NCBI RefSeq assembly: GCF_019393635.1
Contig: NC_057866.1
Span: 4,304,223-4,368,222, forward strand
Source of the DNA: Dromiciops gliroides
Lineage: Eukaryota > Chordata > Mammalia > Microbiotheria > Microbiotheriidae
Direction of reading: 5' to 3'
Length of the DNA: 64,000 nucleotides
The notes under the pieces are model-generated. The model did no database searches and was not told the origin of the DNA. It was given only the letters and a program-made list of their open reading frames with translations. Within the stretch, counting starts at the first letter, position 1. The number at the start of each line of letters is the position of its first letter. The position numbers and the translations under genes were made by a program. Positions 1 to 11,887 of this stretch are shown piece after piece.

Positions 1-940
1 TGTTTTTCCCCTTTCTTCTTTAGACTCCAATTGGCAGCTTAAAGTTGTTGTTTCAAACCGAAATCCTTTTGTGAAGAGGCCGGCTGTGGATCCACTTCCC
101 CTCTAATCCCTTGGTGTACAAAGTGATGACTGGTGTGTGGCAGTGTCTCCTGGGCTATCTCGTACTGGAGCTCTTTAACATGGCTGTATTTTTGGAATGC
201 CTGTGACTGGGTGTTGACACTCTTCCTCTGTTTGGGTCCCCCTGTGACTATGAGTGAGGTTCAGTTCCTGGTCCAGTTGTCATGCCAGCAGGGTCGTGTC
301 TTCATCAAGGAAACTGCTCGTTTTGAGGCTGTGTTTTGACTGGGAGTAGAAATCCCCAGTCCATAGCACCAAATAAGGTCTTCTCTATTAGGGGAGATGT
401 TGGAAATTTTCCAAATTGGACAGAAGAGAGGACAAAGCTTATTCTCTGATAGGTGGATTATTTGAACCAGCAGCCTACTCTGGCCTTTCAGCTTCTTTGG
501 AGGGATAAGGACTGGGGGAGGTCAGAGAATTGGTTATTATTCACCCCACTCCCTCTGAAGGGGGATGTGGGGAGAAGGGTTAAAGCTATCCTGCTGAGTG
601 AAGGTTGGACTGAAGCTGATGACGAACAAACTGTATGTAAGTACAGATTGAAAGGGACTCAGCAAGTGAAGAAATTAAAAACTTTATTCAGAGAAAATGT
701 TTGCACCAATTAAACAACAAAAACAAAAAAAAAATAGTTTGATTTGGTCATTTGTTTAAATAGGCTGCCCGGGAAGAACTGTTGCAATTGCATGATTCAT
801 CTTCTAATTTGGTGTTGAGTTTTATTTTTTCTCTGATAAATCAATACTCTAACTGCCTATGACAGATGTTTTAGAAATGTTTCCGAATGTTTCCAATGTT
901 TCCTTCATTGGAAACCTGTGCCTTTGGACTCTATTAAAAA
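1..940. other. Unassigned stretch at the window start
   Basis: I do not recognise a gene or a repeat family here. An 86-codon open frame lies at 453-713, but it has no motif I know and no splice or promoter context. The stretch at 690-735 ends in an A-rich run after a TTAAAC-like end, which would fit the tail of an old retroposed copy. That is inference only. Confidence 0.3.
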
Positions 941-948
941 GAGCATCT

Positions 949-1103
949 GGGGCGGCTAGGTGGCGCAGTGGATAAAGCACCGGTCCTGGATTCAGGAGTA
1001 CCTGAGTTCAAATCTGGCGTCAGACACTTGACACTTACCAGCTGCGTGACCCTGGGCAAGTCACTTAACCCCATTGCCCTGCAAAAAAAAAAAAAAAAAA
1101 AAA
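949..1103 (+). repeat. Marsupial CORE-SINE, subfamily A
   Basis: Forward copy with box A (GGTGGCGCAGTGG), box B (GAGTTCAAATCTGG), core, CATTGCCCTGC end and an uninterrupted A-tail. Imperfect target repeats (AAAGAGCATC / AAAGATCATC) flank it. It carries the TAAAGC and GATTCAG characters of subfamily A. Confidence 0.93.
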
Positions 1104-1867
1104 GATCATCCATGATATAGGGGCAGGATGCTTCTTTGGTGTCTATAGGCTTTTGACCTCTTTGATTTCTTAATTCTGACCCATAGTTTCCAATATATTT
1201 TTCATCATCTTTCTCTTTTCCTGACTCTACATTACACTCATTGAATATGAAAGTATATGTTGATTTAATTTGAAGAGTCTTATTCAAGGTCTTTTCCTTA
1301 CACATTGCAATGCAAGATGACCACATTTACCATACAATGGTATTTCGTTTTTGCATTTAGGCACAAAACAAAGCCAACTGCCAACAACTTTGAGTCTCAC
1401 CAAGGCAAATCTTTGAGCTAGCCATCCATTCAGCTGTGACTTCCTTGTGCTTTCTCATATCATTAATAGCAAGAATGTCAATATGTTCAGTTACTCCCTT
1501 GTTATATTGACTCAATGGGTTCTTTTGTACATAACATAAAAATTCCCCTTCCATATATAAAAATATATAAATTGTTTAAGAAATACTCACATTCCTTCAA
1601 ATAGAGTTGGAATAAATGGTTATTGTGTAAAAAAGATCAGACACTTGCATTTTAAAGAAAAAGATGACCCTTGCTGTTAATTGGTTCACAAATCAATGCC
1701 TAGTGGTCCCACATCTATATATCCTTATGTGATCTGTGTACATGGTCATGGTTCACTAGTTAACCTTAAAGTTAACTTCACATAGGATAAAGAAATATTG
1801 TAACAGAGACTCAAGTCATCGCTGTTTTGCAATGATATGCCATAGCAGCTATGGAAGAGATGGACTG

Positions 1868-2540
1868 TAGATTTTTTTAGTTAATATTTTATTTCCCCCA
1901 ATTACATATTAAAATGTTTTAAAAATATGTTTTAAAAGTTTTGAGTTCCCAATTCTATCCCTCCATCCCCTCCCCCACTCCCTGAAGTAGAAAGCAATCT
2001 TATTTAGATTATACATGTGCAGTCATGTAAAACATTTCCATATTAGTCATTTTATACAATAAGACCAAAAAAAGAAAGGAAAAAAGAAAGGAAGACAGAA
2101 AGGAGATAGGGAGAAAGAGGGAAAGGAAAAAGAAATTAAGAAAGAAGTTAAAATAGTATGCTTCAGTCTATATTCAGACAGTATTAGTTCTTTCTCTGGA
2201 GGCAAATCACATTTCTTATTGTGAGTCCTTAGGTATTGTCTCAGATCATTGTATTGCTGAGAATAGCTAAATCATCCACGTTAATCATCATATAGTATTG
2301 CTGCTACAGTGTACAACAGTCTCCTGGTTCTACTCACTTCACTTTGCATCAGGTCAGGTAAACTTTTCCAGATTTTTTTCTGAAATCATCTTGCTTGTCA
2401 TTTCCTATAGCAGAATAATATTTCATCACCATCATATACAACAACTTATTTAGCCATTCCCCAACTGATGGACATTCCTTTGATTTCCAATTCTTAGCCA
2501 CCCCAGAAAGAGCTGTTGCTATCAATATTTGTGTACAAAT
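1868..2540 (-). repeat. L1 LINE, 3' UTR fragment
   Basis: This is marsupial-type L1 3' UTR sequence on the minus strand. The left edge is a T-run (the A-tail reversed). The right part contains the familiar CCATTCCCCAACTGATGGAC stretch and the CAGAAAGAGCTG segment. A purine-rich patch at 2065-2150 sits inside it. The fragment stops before ORF2, so it is 5' truncated. Confidence 0.75.
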
Positions 2541-2654
2541 AAATCCCTTCTCCTTGACTCTGTGGCTTCTATGCAGGGGGTGGGGGGAGGAAAGCATCAT
2601 GTGACTGCCTGGTAGAATTTGAAAGTGCTTTGTATGAGACAATTTAGAGCTGGA

Positions 2655-2795
2655 AATGACCTTCAGTCAAATATTTATAACATGCCTACTATGTGCCAGG
2701 CACAGGGCTAATTATTCAAGATGCAAAGAGACAAAAATGAAACAGTCCTTGTACTCAAGACACTTGTATTTTATTGACAGGATATAAGTACTACT
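2655..2795 (-). repeat. L2 3'-end fragment
   Basis: It carries CCTACTATGTGCCAGGCACA followed by the AGTCCTTGTACTCAAGACACTT segment. This is the reversed 3' end of L2, a 3' end that MIR-type SINEs also use. Confidence 0.65.
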
Positions 2796-2942
2796 CTCCC
2801 TATGGCCTCACTCTCCTAATTCCTATTCTCACTGATAGGCTAGGTTCCCAGAAGACAATGACACTCTCTTCTTGGCGCTAGGGGTATCCCTGATGGTTTG
2901 AGGTTTCCACTACTGTTTTTCTTAATCCCCTCTGGCATGTAC

Positions 2943-3083
2943 TTTTTTTTTAGTGAGGCAATTGGGGTTAAGTGACTTGCTCAGGGTCACACAGCTAGTG
3001 TTAAGTGTCTGAGGCTGGATTTGAACTCAGGTACTCTTGACTCCAAGGCCGGTGCTCTATCCACTGCGCCACCTAGCTTCCCC
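2943..3083 (-). repeat. Marsupial CORE-SINE, subfamily B
   Basis: Reverse copy from T-tail and GTGAGGCAATTGGGG to the 5' end CACCTAGCTTCCCC. Near-perfect target repeats (CTGGCATGTACTT / CTGGTATGTACTT) flank it. GACTCC and CTCTATCC place it in subfamily B. Confidence 0.93.
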
Positions 3084-3329
3084 TGGTATGTACTTCTTAA
3101 ATGATTGTCAGACATCCCCAATTTTATAAAGGGCATTTACTAAATAGGAACGGCAAGGATTGCTGGAATAGAAGCATTCTCCCCAAACAGAGGCATACTT
3201 GTGCATACAATGAGGTCCCTGAGGAGACCTGATTCTAACTTGGAATGTCCATGTCATCATAGAGGCTCCAACAAAGATAGGGCTTGAGTCGAACTTTGAA
3301 GGAAGATTCTACAAAGTGGAGGAAAGGAG

Positions 3330-4445
3330 GGAGTATATTTTAGTCATGAGGGGCAGCTTCTGCAAAGGCATGGAATAGCATATGTGAAGAATTGCAAGGA
3401 GGCCAATATATAAAGAGACTGTGGAATGATTGAGGGTGAGTAAAGAGAATACTTATCTAGAAAAGTTAAATGGATTTTGGAGTTGCAATGCTACTAAATA
3501 GGCATCTGGTCCACCTCATACCCCCAAATAATCCCTACTGTAACATGCTGGACAAATAGTCCCAATGTATAGGCTAGGACCAGGTCAGCATGACAGTGTG
3601 AAACAAAGGAGTTTGCATTTTATCCTGGAATCAATGGGAAACCCACTGAGATTCTGTAAGTGCAGGGGATATAAGGTTAGAGTTGGATTTTAGGAAAATT
3701 CTTTTGACAGATGTGTAGAGGATGGATTAGAGAGCAGAAATTTGAGTCAAAGAAATCAATTAGGAGGCTACCGAAATAGTTTCTGTAATAGATGAGCAGG
3801 ATCTAAACTAATATAGTGACTGTGTGAGTGGAGAGAAAGGGTTATGGAAGAAATCTATAGTGGAGTAGGAGGGGAAGTTAGTAATGGAGATTGAGGAAGT
3901 GAGGATGACCCAGTGGAGGGTGCAGTAAAGTAGGGAAAGATTGAAGGAAGGAAGACAAGAAAATCTCTTGTGTTGTTAAAGTGAGAGCTGATGAATCACT
4001 GGACTAGAGTGGCAGCCACGTGAGTGAAGGGATAGGGGAAAAGTGAAAGGCGTTGTGGAGACATTGGGCATATGGAAGGAAAGAGAATGACAAGTCTACT
4101 ATCAGCCCGGGGTTTCATATCTAGATGACAAGACCTCTGGCGGCATCTTGACAGAAAAAGGCAGCTTTTGAGAGGAGTTAGTCTGTGATAGAGGTGGGGA
4201 GGGCAGGCGGCACAGAGAGATAATGAGTTCAACTTTGTATATGTTAGGTTTGATATACTAGAGGCACATACAGTTCTTAATGTCCAATGGGCAACTGGTG
4301 AGCACATCAGAGAGATTTGGCTGATTATAGAGATTTGGTAGATGAGTAAACCCATAGGAACATATAAGATCACCAAGTGACAGAGCGTAAAGAGAATAGG
4401 AAACCTGGGGTAGCACATAGAGGTCGAGATGCCCTGAAATGTCTG
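3330..4445. repeat. Ancient interspersed repeat, family not named
   Basis: Phrases such as GGAGTTTGCATTTTATCCTGG, AATGGGAAACCCACTGAGATT and TTAGGAGGCTACCGAAATAG belong to an old, widely copied mammalian repeat that I recognise by text but cannot name. Two shorter relatives lie at about 24865-25260 and 31805-32250. The 168-codon minus-strand frame at 3996-4502 lies largely within it and has no known domain. Confidence 0.5.
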
Positions 4446-4639
4446 AATCTTTAAGGTACATGATCCAACAACTTCTTTTAAAATATGGAAGCCACGACCC
4501 ATAGAACTGAAGGGATTTGCCCAAGGTCACATACATAGCAACTAGCAGGGACTAAGTTGCGTCCCACATTTTCCTCTCAATTCAGTAGTCCTACTATCCC
4601 ATATTGTTGAGAGGAACATGTTTCTAAATTTTAGTGTAG

Positions 4640-5280
4640 TCTTCAAACGTGAGCTGTTTATTTTGGACGCCTCCCTTTTCCTCACCTCTCATATCCAACC
4701 AGTAATCAAGTCCTTTCATTGTATCCCCTGCCTATTTCCTCTACCACCCCTTGGATGACGGCTGATCCTGATGACTGGACTAGCCTGCAGGGCTTCTTTC
4801 CACTGCTCTATCCTTCCCGTCACTTCCACAAGCAATATGCATGCATCGATCTGGCCATGTTACTCCTCTGCTCCAAAATATTCAGTGACTCCCCACAACT
4901 TGCCAACCAAATGTTCAACTCCTTTTTCGGCATTGAGGTCCTCCACAGTCTTGCCAGCCTTTTCTCATAATACTTCCCCTTTTTGGAGTGGCAAAATTTC
5001 ACACACTCATGAAAGTCAATCCAAAGCCGCCTTCTGAAGGAGGCCTTCCCTATTCTTTCATTTGGTAAGAATGTTTCCCCTTGGAATTCATCTAACCCTT
5101 TCTTGTTACACCTCCCCCAGTCCCAACTATATACTCAGCAGGTGACACCAGGTGGATTAAATGACCTGTGTTGATGTCCTAGCCTCTTAGAAAACTGGAA
5201 TTTCTTTTAGGATAGGGACCTTGTATCTCTTCTTTGTATCTACCTGGAACCTACCCCAGGGCTCTATAAACTCTAGGCCT
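4640..5280 (+). repeat. L2 LINE, ORF2 C-terminal part and 3' UTR
   Basis: The order of segments follows the end of L2 ORF2. First comes a CTCTCATATCCAACCAGTAATCAAG stretch (paraphrase of HIQSVxK), then the part encoding RxDHVxPLLxxL-like sequence, then the pyrimidine-rich 3' end. It is decayed and open in no frame over its length. Confidence 0.6.
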
Positions 5281-5354
5281 CTAGTACATGGCTCTTGTTA
5301 TTTTCTCAGCTCCAGAGAAATGAAACAGAGATCCCAGAAGTAATTTTTAATTAA

Positions 5355-5524
5355 TTTTTTTGTTTCTTTTTTTGTTTTTTGTTTTTGCAGGGCAATGAGG
5401 ATTAAGTGACTTGCCCAGGGTCACACAACTATTTAAGTGTCAAGTGTCCGAGGCTGGATTTGAACTCAGGTCCTCCTGAATCCAAGGCCAGTGCTTTATC
5501 CACTGTGCCACCTAGCTGTCCCCC
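5355..5524 (-). repeat. Marsupial CORE-SINE, subfamily A
   Basis: Reverse copy: T-rich tail, GCAGGGCAATGAGG, core, then CACCTAGCTGTCCCC. TGAATCC and CTTTATCC are subfamily A characters. Confidence 0.92.
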
Positions 5525-5699
5525 AGCATTTTTAATTTGAAGGTCAACCTCAGATCTGGGGCTAGAGAACAATTCCTGACTCCCATTCAGAAGGCTGTCC
5601 ACCCTGCCAGGAAAGAAGCCTTGCAGACTAACTAAAATATTTTAAAGTTCTGGTTCCTTCGAATTTAATGCACAGTTCATATTAAATGGAAGCCAATCC

Positions 5700-5835
5700 A
5701 ATTTAGCAAAGCTTTACTGAGCAGCTCCAGTGACACAATGGCATAGTGGTAGCTCATTCCTGTAAGCAATACAAAAGGAGTCTAAGAGGAAGTCTCTGCC
5801 CATCAGGAGCTTACACCCTAGAGGGAAAACAATCC
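5700..5835 (-). repeat. L2 3'-end-like fragment
   Basis: The segment GTCTCTGCCCATCAGGAGCTTACACCCTAGAGGG is paraphrased from the reversed L2 3' end. It is weak and old. Confidence 0.4.
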
Positions 5836-6405
5836 CTTCACACACAAACCAGCTAATGATGAAAAGGAGGCAGGATCTCATAGAAACCTAAAACAAATAT
5901 CACATATGAAGCTTTGGATGAGGTGAAGAAGGCATTAGTATGCCCTGGTCTGGTCTCCTATCCAGTGAGAACATCACCTTCTTATTCCTGGAAAAGTATG
6001 CCTGTCTTCATGCTATTCAGGATTACATTGTTTTTTGTGATTGTTACATCACTCTACTGCTCCCTACTGACCTTGAAGTCTACTAAGACTTCTAGTTAAT
6101 TTCTCAGATTAATTGTTGTCCAATTGTTGTCCAATCGTGTACCTTCTTCATCTTGTACTTATATAATTGATTTTTTTGAACCCATTTGTAAAGGCTTGAC
6201 ACTTATCTCCCAATGGATTATATCTTATTAGGTTCAGACCAATGCTCCAGCCTATAAAGATAATTTTACAAGCTGTCAATTCATTTGCTGTTCTTTCTTG
6301 CTTGGTGTCATATGCCACTGTAAAAGCATAGCCATCTGGAGCTTTAGTAAAATTTTAAAAGTTTAAAGAGCCCTAAGCCAATTGCAGGTGACAACAACAA
6401 ACAAC

Positions 6406-6655
6406 AACCACTTATATAGTGATTACTATGTGCCAGGCACTGTGGTAAGTACTTTGCAATTTTTCTCTCATTTGATCTTCATAGCAATCCTGAAAGATAG
6501 GTGCTAATATTATCCCCATTTTACAGATAAGGGAACTGAGACAAACAGAGGTAAAATAACTTGGCCACATGGCTATTAAGTGTCTGAGACTGGATTTGAA
6601 CTCAGGTCTTTCTGGACCCTGGACCCTGTGCTCTATCCACCATGCCACCTAGCTG
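6406..6655 (-). repeat. MIR/Ther1 SINE, nearly full length
   Basis: Reverse copy. It begins with the L2-like 3' end (CTATGTGCCAGGCACTGTGG), passes CCCCATTTTACAGATAAGGG and the core (TGTCTGAGACTGGATTTGAACTC), and ends at the tRNA-like head CACCTAGCTG. Confidence 0.85.
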
Positions 6656-6768
6656 AAACACTCCATTGGAGACCTCCTGCCAAGTTGATATTGAGTCATG
6701 ATAAATTACTCTTAGAATCTGGCCAGGCAACTAATTCAAAATGATCATTTATTAAAACAAACAACAAT

Positions 6769-7012
6769 GGGGCAGCTAGGTGGCACAGTGGATAGAGCAC
6801 TGGCCCTGGAGTCAGGAGTACCTGAGTTCAAATCCGGCCTCAGACACTTAACACTTAGTAGCTGTGTGACGCTGGGAAAGTCACTTAACCCCAGTTGCCT
6901 CACTAAATAAATAAATAAATAAACAAACAAACAAACAAACAAACAAATAAATAAACACATAAACACATAAATAAATAAATAAAAACAAAAATAAAACAAA
7001 CAACAAAACCCC
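6769..7012 (+). repeat. Marsupial CORE-SINE, subfamily B, with a (TAAA/CAAA)n tail
   Basis: Forward copy with boxes A and B and the linked subfamily B characters TAGAGC, GAGTCAG and CACTTAACAC. In place of a plain A-tail it has about 100 bp of TAAA and CAAA units, so a tetranucleotide microsatellite grew from the SINE tail. Confidence 0.92.
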
Positions 7013-7039
7013 CCAAGATTTCTATGTCTACATTGCTCC

Positions 7040-7330
7040 ATTTAACCACAAGAATGATAGTAAATATTTTCACAAATACTCTTCTGAAAGCTAGATGAAC
7101 TATATATGCACCATTCTCTAATTCACTAGTTTAGTAACCCTGTCAAATGTTTTTTCTAGGTATCTGGCATGACCTGTTCCTGATGATGCCATGCTTAATC
7201 TTGATAATCACCTTTTCCTTTTCAAGATGTTCACTAACCGTGTTTTTATTAAAAACAAATTGTATTGTAATCTTTTGTGTTTATATCAACTCTATTCTAA
7301 AGAACTCTCTCCTATTCCCCTTTCCTATTC
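7040..7330 (-). repeat. L3/CR1 LINE fragment
   Basis: AGTTTAGTAACCCTGTCAAATG, CTGGCATGACCTGTTCCTGATG and the following CATGCTTAATCTTGATAATCAC are the reversed RT region of mammalian L3/CR1. It joins the same family as 26575-28420. Confidence 0.65.
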
Positions 7331-7502
7331 AGTCATTCCTTGTAACAAAGGGGAGAAAGAGAAAAATAGGAATTATAGTAGTTCAGTAAAACCAATGCAT
7401 CTAAAGTTTGACAGAATATGCAAAATTTTATCCCTATAGTCTCTCACCTCTGAAAAAAGAGGGGGAGGCATATTTTCCCAACCGTTCTCTAAAGTCAAGC
7501 TT

Positions 7503-7653
7503 GGGCAGCTAGGTGGCATGGTGGATAAAGCACCAGCCCTGGATTCAGGAGGATCTGAGGTCAAATCCAGCCTCAGACAATTGACACTTACTAGCTGTGT
7601 GACCCTGAGCAAGTCACAACCTTCATTGCCCTGCAAAAAAAAAAAAAAAAAAA
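7503..7653 (+). repeat. Marsupial CORE-SINE, subfamily A
   Basis: Forward copy with box A, box B, core and a 20-base A-tail. Imperfect target repeats (AAGTCAAGCTT / ACAGTTAAGCTT) flank it. Confidence 0.93.
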
Positions 7654-7659
7654 CAGTTA

Positions 7660-8400
7660 AGCTTGAGTATTATAATCACATATAGTTCTGATTTAAGGGT
7701 TTGGGTTATTCTTTACATTGTTATTGTGTATTTTTACTGGTTCTGCATACTTTATTTCAGTTCATACAAATTTACCCATGCTTCTCTGTATTCATCATAG
7801 TTATAGTTTTTTACAACATAGCAATATTCAATTACCTTCATTTACTACAATTTATTTAGACATTTCCCATTCAATCTTAATCTTCTTGGTGTAATGATTG
7901 GAATGATGCCACCTACTGGAGACTTGCTGTGGAGAGCTCCACCATGAGGAAAATGCCTCAGAGGCATTGTGGCTTTTCCTTGGTGTCAGGAAATGACGTT
8001 TGCTCATGGGTGCTGTCTATCAAGTCTACCAGCCAATCAACTAGAGGAGCCTCCTATGGTCTGGGAGGAGACAGGAAGGAGGAAAGGGAGCCTGCGCAGG
8101 GAGCGCTGGCCTTTTTTTGGCTTCCGGACTTGATGGTGGTGGTGGCAGAGGACTTCACAGGAGATTTGAGGAAAGATAGGAATGCCAGGCTGTTAGAATT
8201 CTGTTCTCAATCTTTTTCTTTCTATTTTCCAATAAACCCTTAAAAACCTAAACTCGTTTTATCAGTGATTTTTAGTCAGTTTCCCCCAAACTGGGGGAAC
8301 ACATTAGAATCCACATTTAGAATCTTAAATTACACATTGGTAATGACCAATTTTATTATTTTCCCAAGAATTGACCTTACATTGGATTAGAACAAAAATG
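7660..8400 (-). repeat. L1 3' UTR fragment, split by an LTR
   Basis: Decayed minus-strand L1 3' UTR text (TTCATCATAGTTATAG, ACAATTTATTTAGACATTTCCCATTC) lies up to 7889, and a short AT-rich remainder resumes at 8341. The LTR at 7890-8336 interrupts it. Confidence 0.5.
7890..8336. mobile_element. Solo LTR of an endogenous retrovirus (fossil)
   Basis: A 447-bp unit begins TGTAATG and ends TTACACA. It is flanked by the 4-bp direct repeat TTGG (7886-7889 and 8337-8340). It contains an AATAAA signal near 8230 and a terminal hairpin (TTCCCCC / GGGGGAA) at about 8281-8298. No internal retroviral region is attached, so it is a solo LTR. A 4-bp target repeat fits class I (gamma-like) elements, but the family is not certain. 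It looks rather young compared with the L1 it sits in. Confidence 0.8.
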
Positions 8401-8404
8401 GTTG

Positions 8405-8555
8405 GGGCAGCTAGGTGGCACAGTGGATAGAGCACTGGCCCTGGATTCAGGAGGACCTGAATTCAAATCCGGCCTCAGACACTTGACACTTACTAGCTCT
8501 GTGACCCTTGGCAAGTCACTTAACCCCAATTGCCTCAAAAAAAATTTTTTAAAAG
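8405..8555 (+). repeat. Marsupial CORE-SINE, mixed subfamily characters
   Basis: Forward copy with a perfect 15-bp target repeat AGAACAAAAATGGTT on both sides. It pairs TAGAGC (type B) with GATTCAG (type A) and AATTGCCTC (type B). Confidence 0.94.
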
Positions 8556-8780
8556 AACAAAAATGGTTAATGGAGAGTTAATAGTGCAGCTTCTACTTAG
8601 TTACTGGAGTAGTCAGGCTCAGCCCTTCCTCAGCCTGGCTGTAATTCTGACTTGACCTGCTGTGGTTCTCCCAAACCAACCTTGGAAAACCCTTTAAATC
8701 CCAGATATGCTTGTTATGTTCATAATTTTGTTAACCTGTTCTTGTCTTTAATTAGTAACCTTATGAAGCATTTATATTGT

Positions 8781-8940
8781 GAGGCAGCTAGGTGGTGCAG
8801 TGTATAAAGCACCAGCCCTGGATTCAGGAGGACCTGAGTTCAAATACAATTTCAGACACTTGACACTTACTAGCTGTGTGACCTTGGGCAAGTCACTTAA
8901 CCCCCATTGCCCCACCCCCCCAAAATAAATAAAAATAAAG
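8781..8940 (+). repeat. Marsupial CORE-SINE, subfamily A
   Basis: Forward copy from GAGGCAGCTAGGTGGTGCAG to CATTGCCCCACC and a tail of AAATA units. Confidence 0.92.
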
Positions 8941-9189
8941 AATTTACATTATGAAAGGACTGACAGAAAATAGAGGGGTTAAAGAAGACAAACTTAAGCT
9001 GAATAAAAATGACAATCATCATTGTATTTCAAGAAGATATATTTTGCAGAAATGTAGAAGTAAACAGCGAGGTATTAAATGAGTATTGGGGATTTTAGAT
9101 ATCGGAATCAAAAGTGTTCTAAATTCACTCAGAGAAATAATGTCAGTTCAGAGGTTACATAAAGATTTCTATGCTATTACATCTACATT

Positions 9190-9362
9190 TTTTTTGTTTG
9201 TTTGTTTTTGGTTTTGTTTTTTTTTTTGGTGAGGCAATTGGGGTAAGTGACTTGCCTAGGGTCACACAGCTAGTGAGTGTTAAGTGTCTGAGGCCAGATT
9301 TGAACTCAGGTCCTCCTGACTCCAGGGCCGGTGCTCTATCTGCTGAGCCACCTAGCTGCCCC
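9190..9362 (-). repeat. Marsupial CORE-SINE, subfamily B
   Basis: Reverse copy with a T/G-rich tail. The target repeat ACATCTACATTTT flanks both sides exactly, which makes it one of the clearest insertions here. Confidence 0.94.
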
Positions 9363-9617
9363 ACATCTACATTTTGAAATTAACAGTATGGGTTTATCTT
9401 CAGAGAGATTTTCATGCTTTTAAGATTATGTTTTATACTTTGTAAAATCTGCCTACTCATCATTTCTTATGCCACAATAGTATCATATTGAATTTGTATA
9501 TCACAACTTGTTCAGCCAATCCCCAATTGATGGGCATCCCTTCAATTTACATTTCTTTGCCACCACAAAAAAATTAAAAGAGCAGCTATAAATATTTTTG
9601 TATATGTGGGTCCTTTC

Positions 9618-9769
9618 GGGGAGCTAGGTGGCTCAGTGGATAAAGCACCAGCCCTGAATTCAGAGGGACCTGAGTTCAAATCTGGCCTCAGACACTTGAC
9701 ACTTACTAGCTGTGTGACCCTGGGCAAATTACTTAACCCTCATTCCCCTGCCAAAAACAAAAACAAAAC
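9618..9769 (+). repeat. Marsupial CORE-SINE, subfamily A, inside the L1
   Basis: Forward copy, GGGGAGCTAGGTGGCTCAGTGG to an A/C-rich tail. It lies in the L1 3' UTR, so it is younger than that L1 insertion. Confidence 0.93.
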
Positions 9770-11445
9770 AGGGACATGTGGGAACTTTCTCTTTTTTTAT
9801 GATCTCTTTGGGATACAGACCTAGTAGTATTGCTGGGCCAAAGGGTATGCACAGTTTTATAGTCTTTGGAGCATAGTTTTAAATTACTCTCCAGAATGGT
9901 TGGATCAGTTCACAACTCCACCAACAATGCATTAGTGTTCCAATTTTCCCATATCTTCTCCAACATTTATAATTTTCCTTTTTTTTTTTTTTTGGTCATA
10001 TTAGTCAATCTGATAGATTTGATGTGGTATCTCAGAGTTGTCTTAATTTGCATTTCTTTATTCAATAGTGTTTGAGAACATTTGTTCATATGAATATAGA
10101 TAACTTTAATTTCTTCATCTGAAAACTGACTACTCATATCCTTTGATCATTTCTCAATTGGGACATAGACCTGACAGGTTATCTATTCCTTCCTATCCTA
10201 ATTTGACTATGGTATCATCCTTTATATCTAAATCATTTTGACCTTATTTTGGTATATGGTGTGAAATGTTGGTCTATGCCTAGTTTCTGCCATAATGTTT
10301 TCCACTTTTTCCAGCGGTTCTTACCCTCTATTCTTGCAGAGTTTTGTTTGTGATATATAGGAATATATATATACATGTACATATATATAATGATTTATGT
10401 GAATTTACTTTATATCTTGCTATTGTGCTAACATTATTGTTTCAACTAATTTTTTAGTTGAGTCTTTGGGATTTTCCAAGTATATCATCATCATCTGCAA
10501 AGAGATAGTTGTTTTTCCCTTTTTCCCTATTCTGATTCCTCCTATTTCTTTTTCTTCTCCTATTGCTATTACTAGACTTTCCAATAATACATGAGCATTC
10601 TTGTTTCACACCTGATCCTACTGGCAATGCTTCTAGCTCATCTCCATTAAAATTATGCTTGCTGATGAGTTTAGATTATTTTTTATCAACTTAAGGAAAA
10701 ATCCATTCATGCCTATACTCACAAGTGTTTTTCTTGAAATAGAAAAAAATGTTGTACTTTATCAAAGCTTTTTCTACATCTATTGAAATAATTATATCAT
10801 TTTTTTCTTTCATTGTTGGTATAATCCATTATGTTAGTAGTTTTCCTTATGTTAAACGATTCCTGAATTCCTGGGATAAATCTCACTTGGTCATAATGTG
10901 TAATACTTATAATATGTTGCTATAATCTTTTAGCTAGTATTTTATTTAGGATTTTGCATCCATATTCATTAATGAATCTGGTCTATAATTTTTTTCTCTA
11001 TTTTTACTCTTCCTGGTTTAGGTATCAGTATCATATTTGTTTCATAACAGGAGTTTGGTAGGATCCCCTCTTTGCTTAATATTCCAAATAATTTATTTAA
11101 TATTAGAACTGGATTCTCTTTACATGTTTGAAAGAATTCATTTGTAAATCTGCCTTGTCCTGATGCTTTTTTCTTAGGAAGCTCATTTATGGCCTGTTCA
11201 ATTTCTTTTTCTAAAATAGGTCAATTTATATATTTTATTTCCTCTTCTGTTAATCTAAGCAATTTATATTTTTGTAAACATTTTTCCAGTTCACTTAAAT
11301 TGTTAAATTTATAATTTAACATATGATTTGGCAAACTAACTCCTTATAATTTGTTTGATTTCATCTTCATAGTGGTATATTTACCCTTTCTCATTTCTAA
11401 TACTAGTGATTGGTTTTCTTCTCTCTTTTAAAATCAAATTACCCA

Positions 11446-11613
11446 GGGGCAGCTAGGTGGCGCAGTGGATAAAGCACCAGCCCTGTATTTAAGAGGACCT
11501 GAGTTTAAATCCGGCCTCAGACACTTGACACTTACTAGCTGTGTGACCCTGGGCAAGTGACTTAACCCCCATAGCCCTGCAAACAAACAAACAAACTCCC
11601 CCCCCAAAAAAAA
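11446..11613 (+). repeat. Marsupial CORE-SINE, subfamily A, inside the L1
   Basis: Forward copy with an exact 15-bp target repeat AAATCAAATTACCCA (11431-11445 and 11614-11628). The tail is CAAACAAA then a C-run and an A-run. Confidence 0.94.
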
Positions 11614-11688
11614 TCAAATTACCCAATGCTTTATATATTTCATTGTTTGGGTGTTGTTGTTTTTTAATTTCATAAAATCAACTTCTGG

Positions 11689-11819
11689 AGGGCAGGTAGG
11701 TGGTGCAGTGGGTAAAGTACTGGCCCTGGATTCAGGAGGACCTGAGTTCAAATCTGAACTTAGACACTTGACACTTACTAGCTGTGTAACTCAGGGCAAG
11801 TCACCTAACCCTCATTGCC

Positions 11820-11881
<62 letters not shown>
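11689..11881 (+). repeat. Marsupial CORE-SINE with a (GA)n tail
   Basis: Forward copy, GGCAGGTAGGTGGTGCAGTGG to CATTGCCAGGCA, then about 56 bp of pure GA in place of the A-tail. Target repeats AAATCAACTTCTGG / AAATCAACTCCTGG lie outside the GA array, so the array belongs to the inserted unit. Confidence 0.93.

Positions 11882-11887
<6 letters not shown>

Noticed and set aside
949-1103. tRNA-like boxes A and B in this and two dozen similar units, as possible tRNA genes
   Set aside because: The units have a CORE domain, an A-tail and target repeats. They are SINEs, and no cloverleaf with an anticodon stem can be drawn.
9171-9377. Recurring peptide VTQLVSVKCLRPDLNSGPP in many frames
   Set aside because: It is the reversed CORE-SINE in translation and not a protein family.
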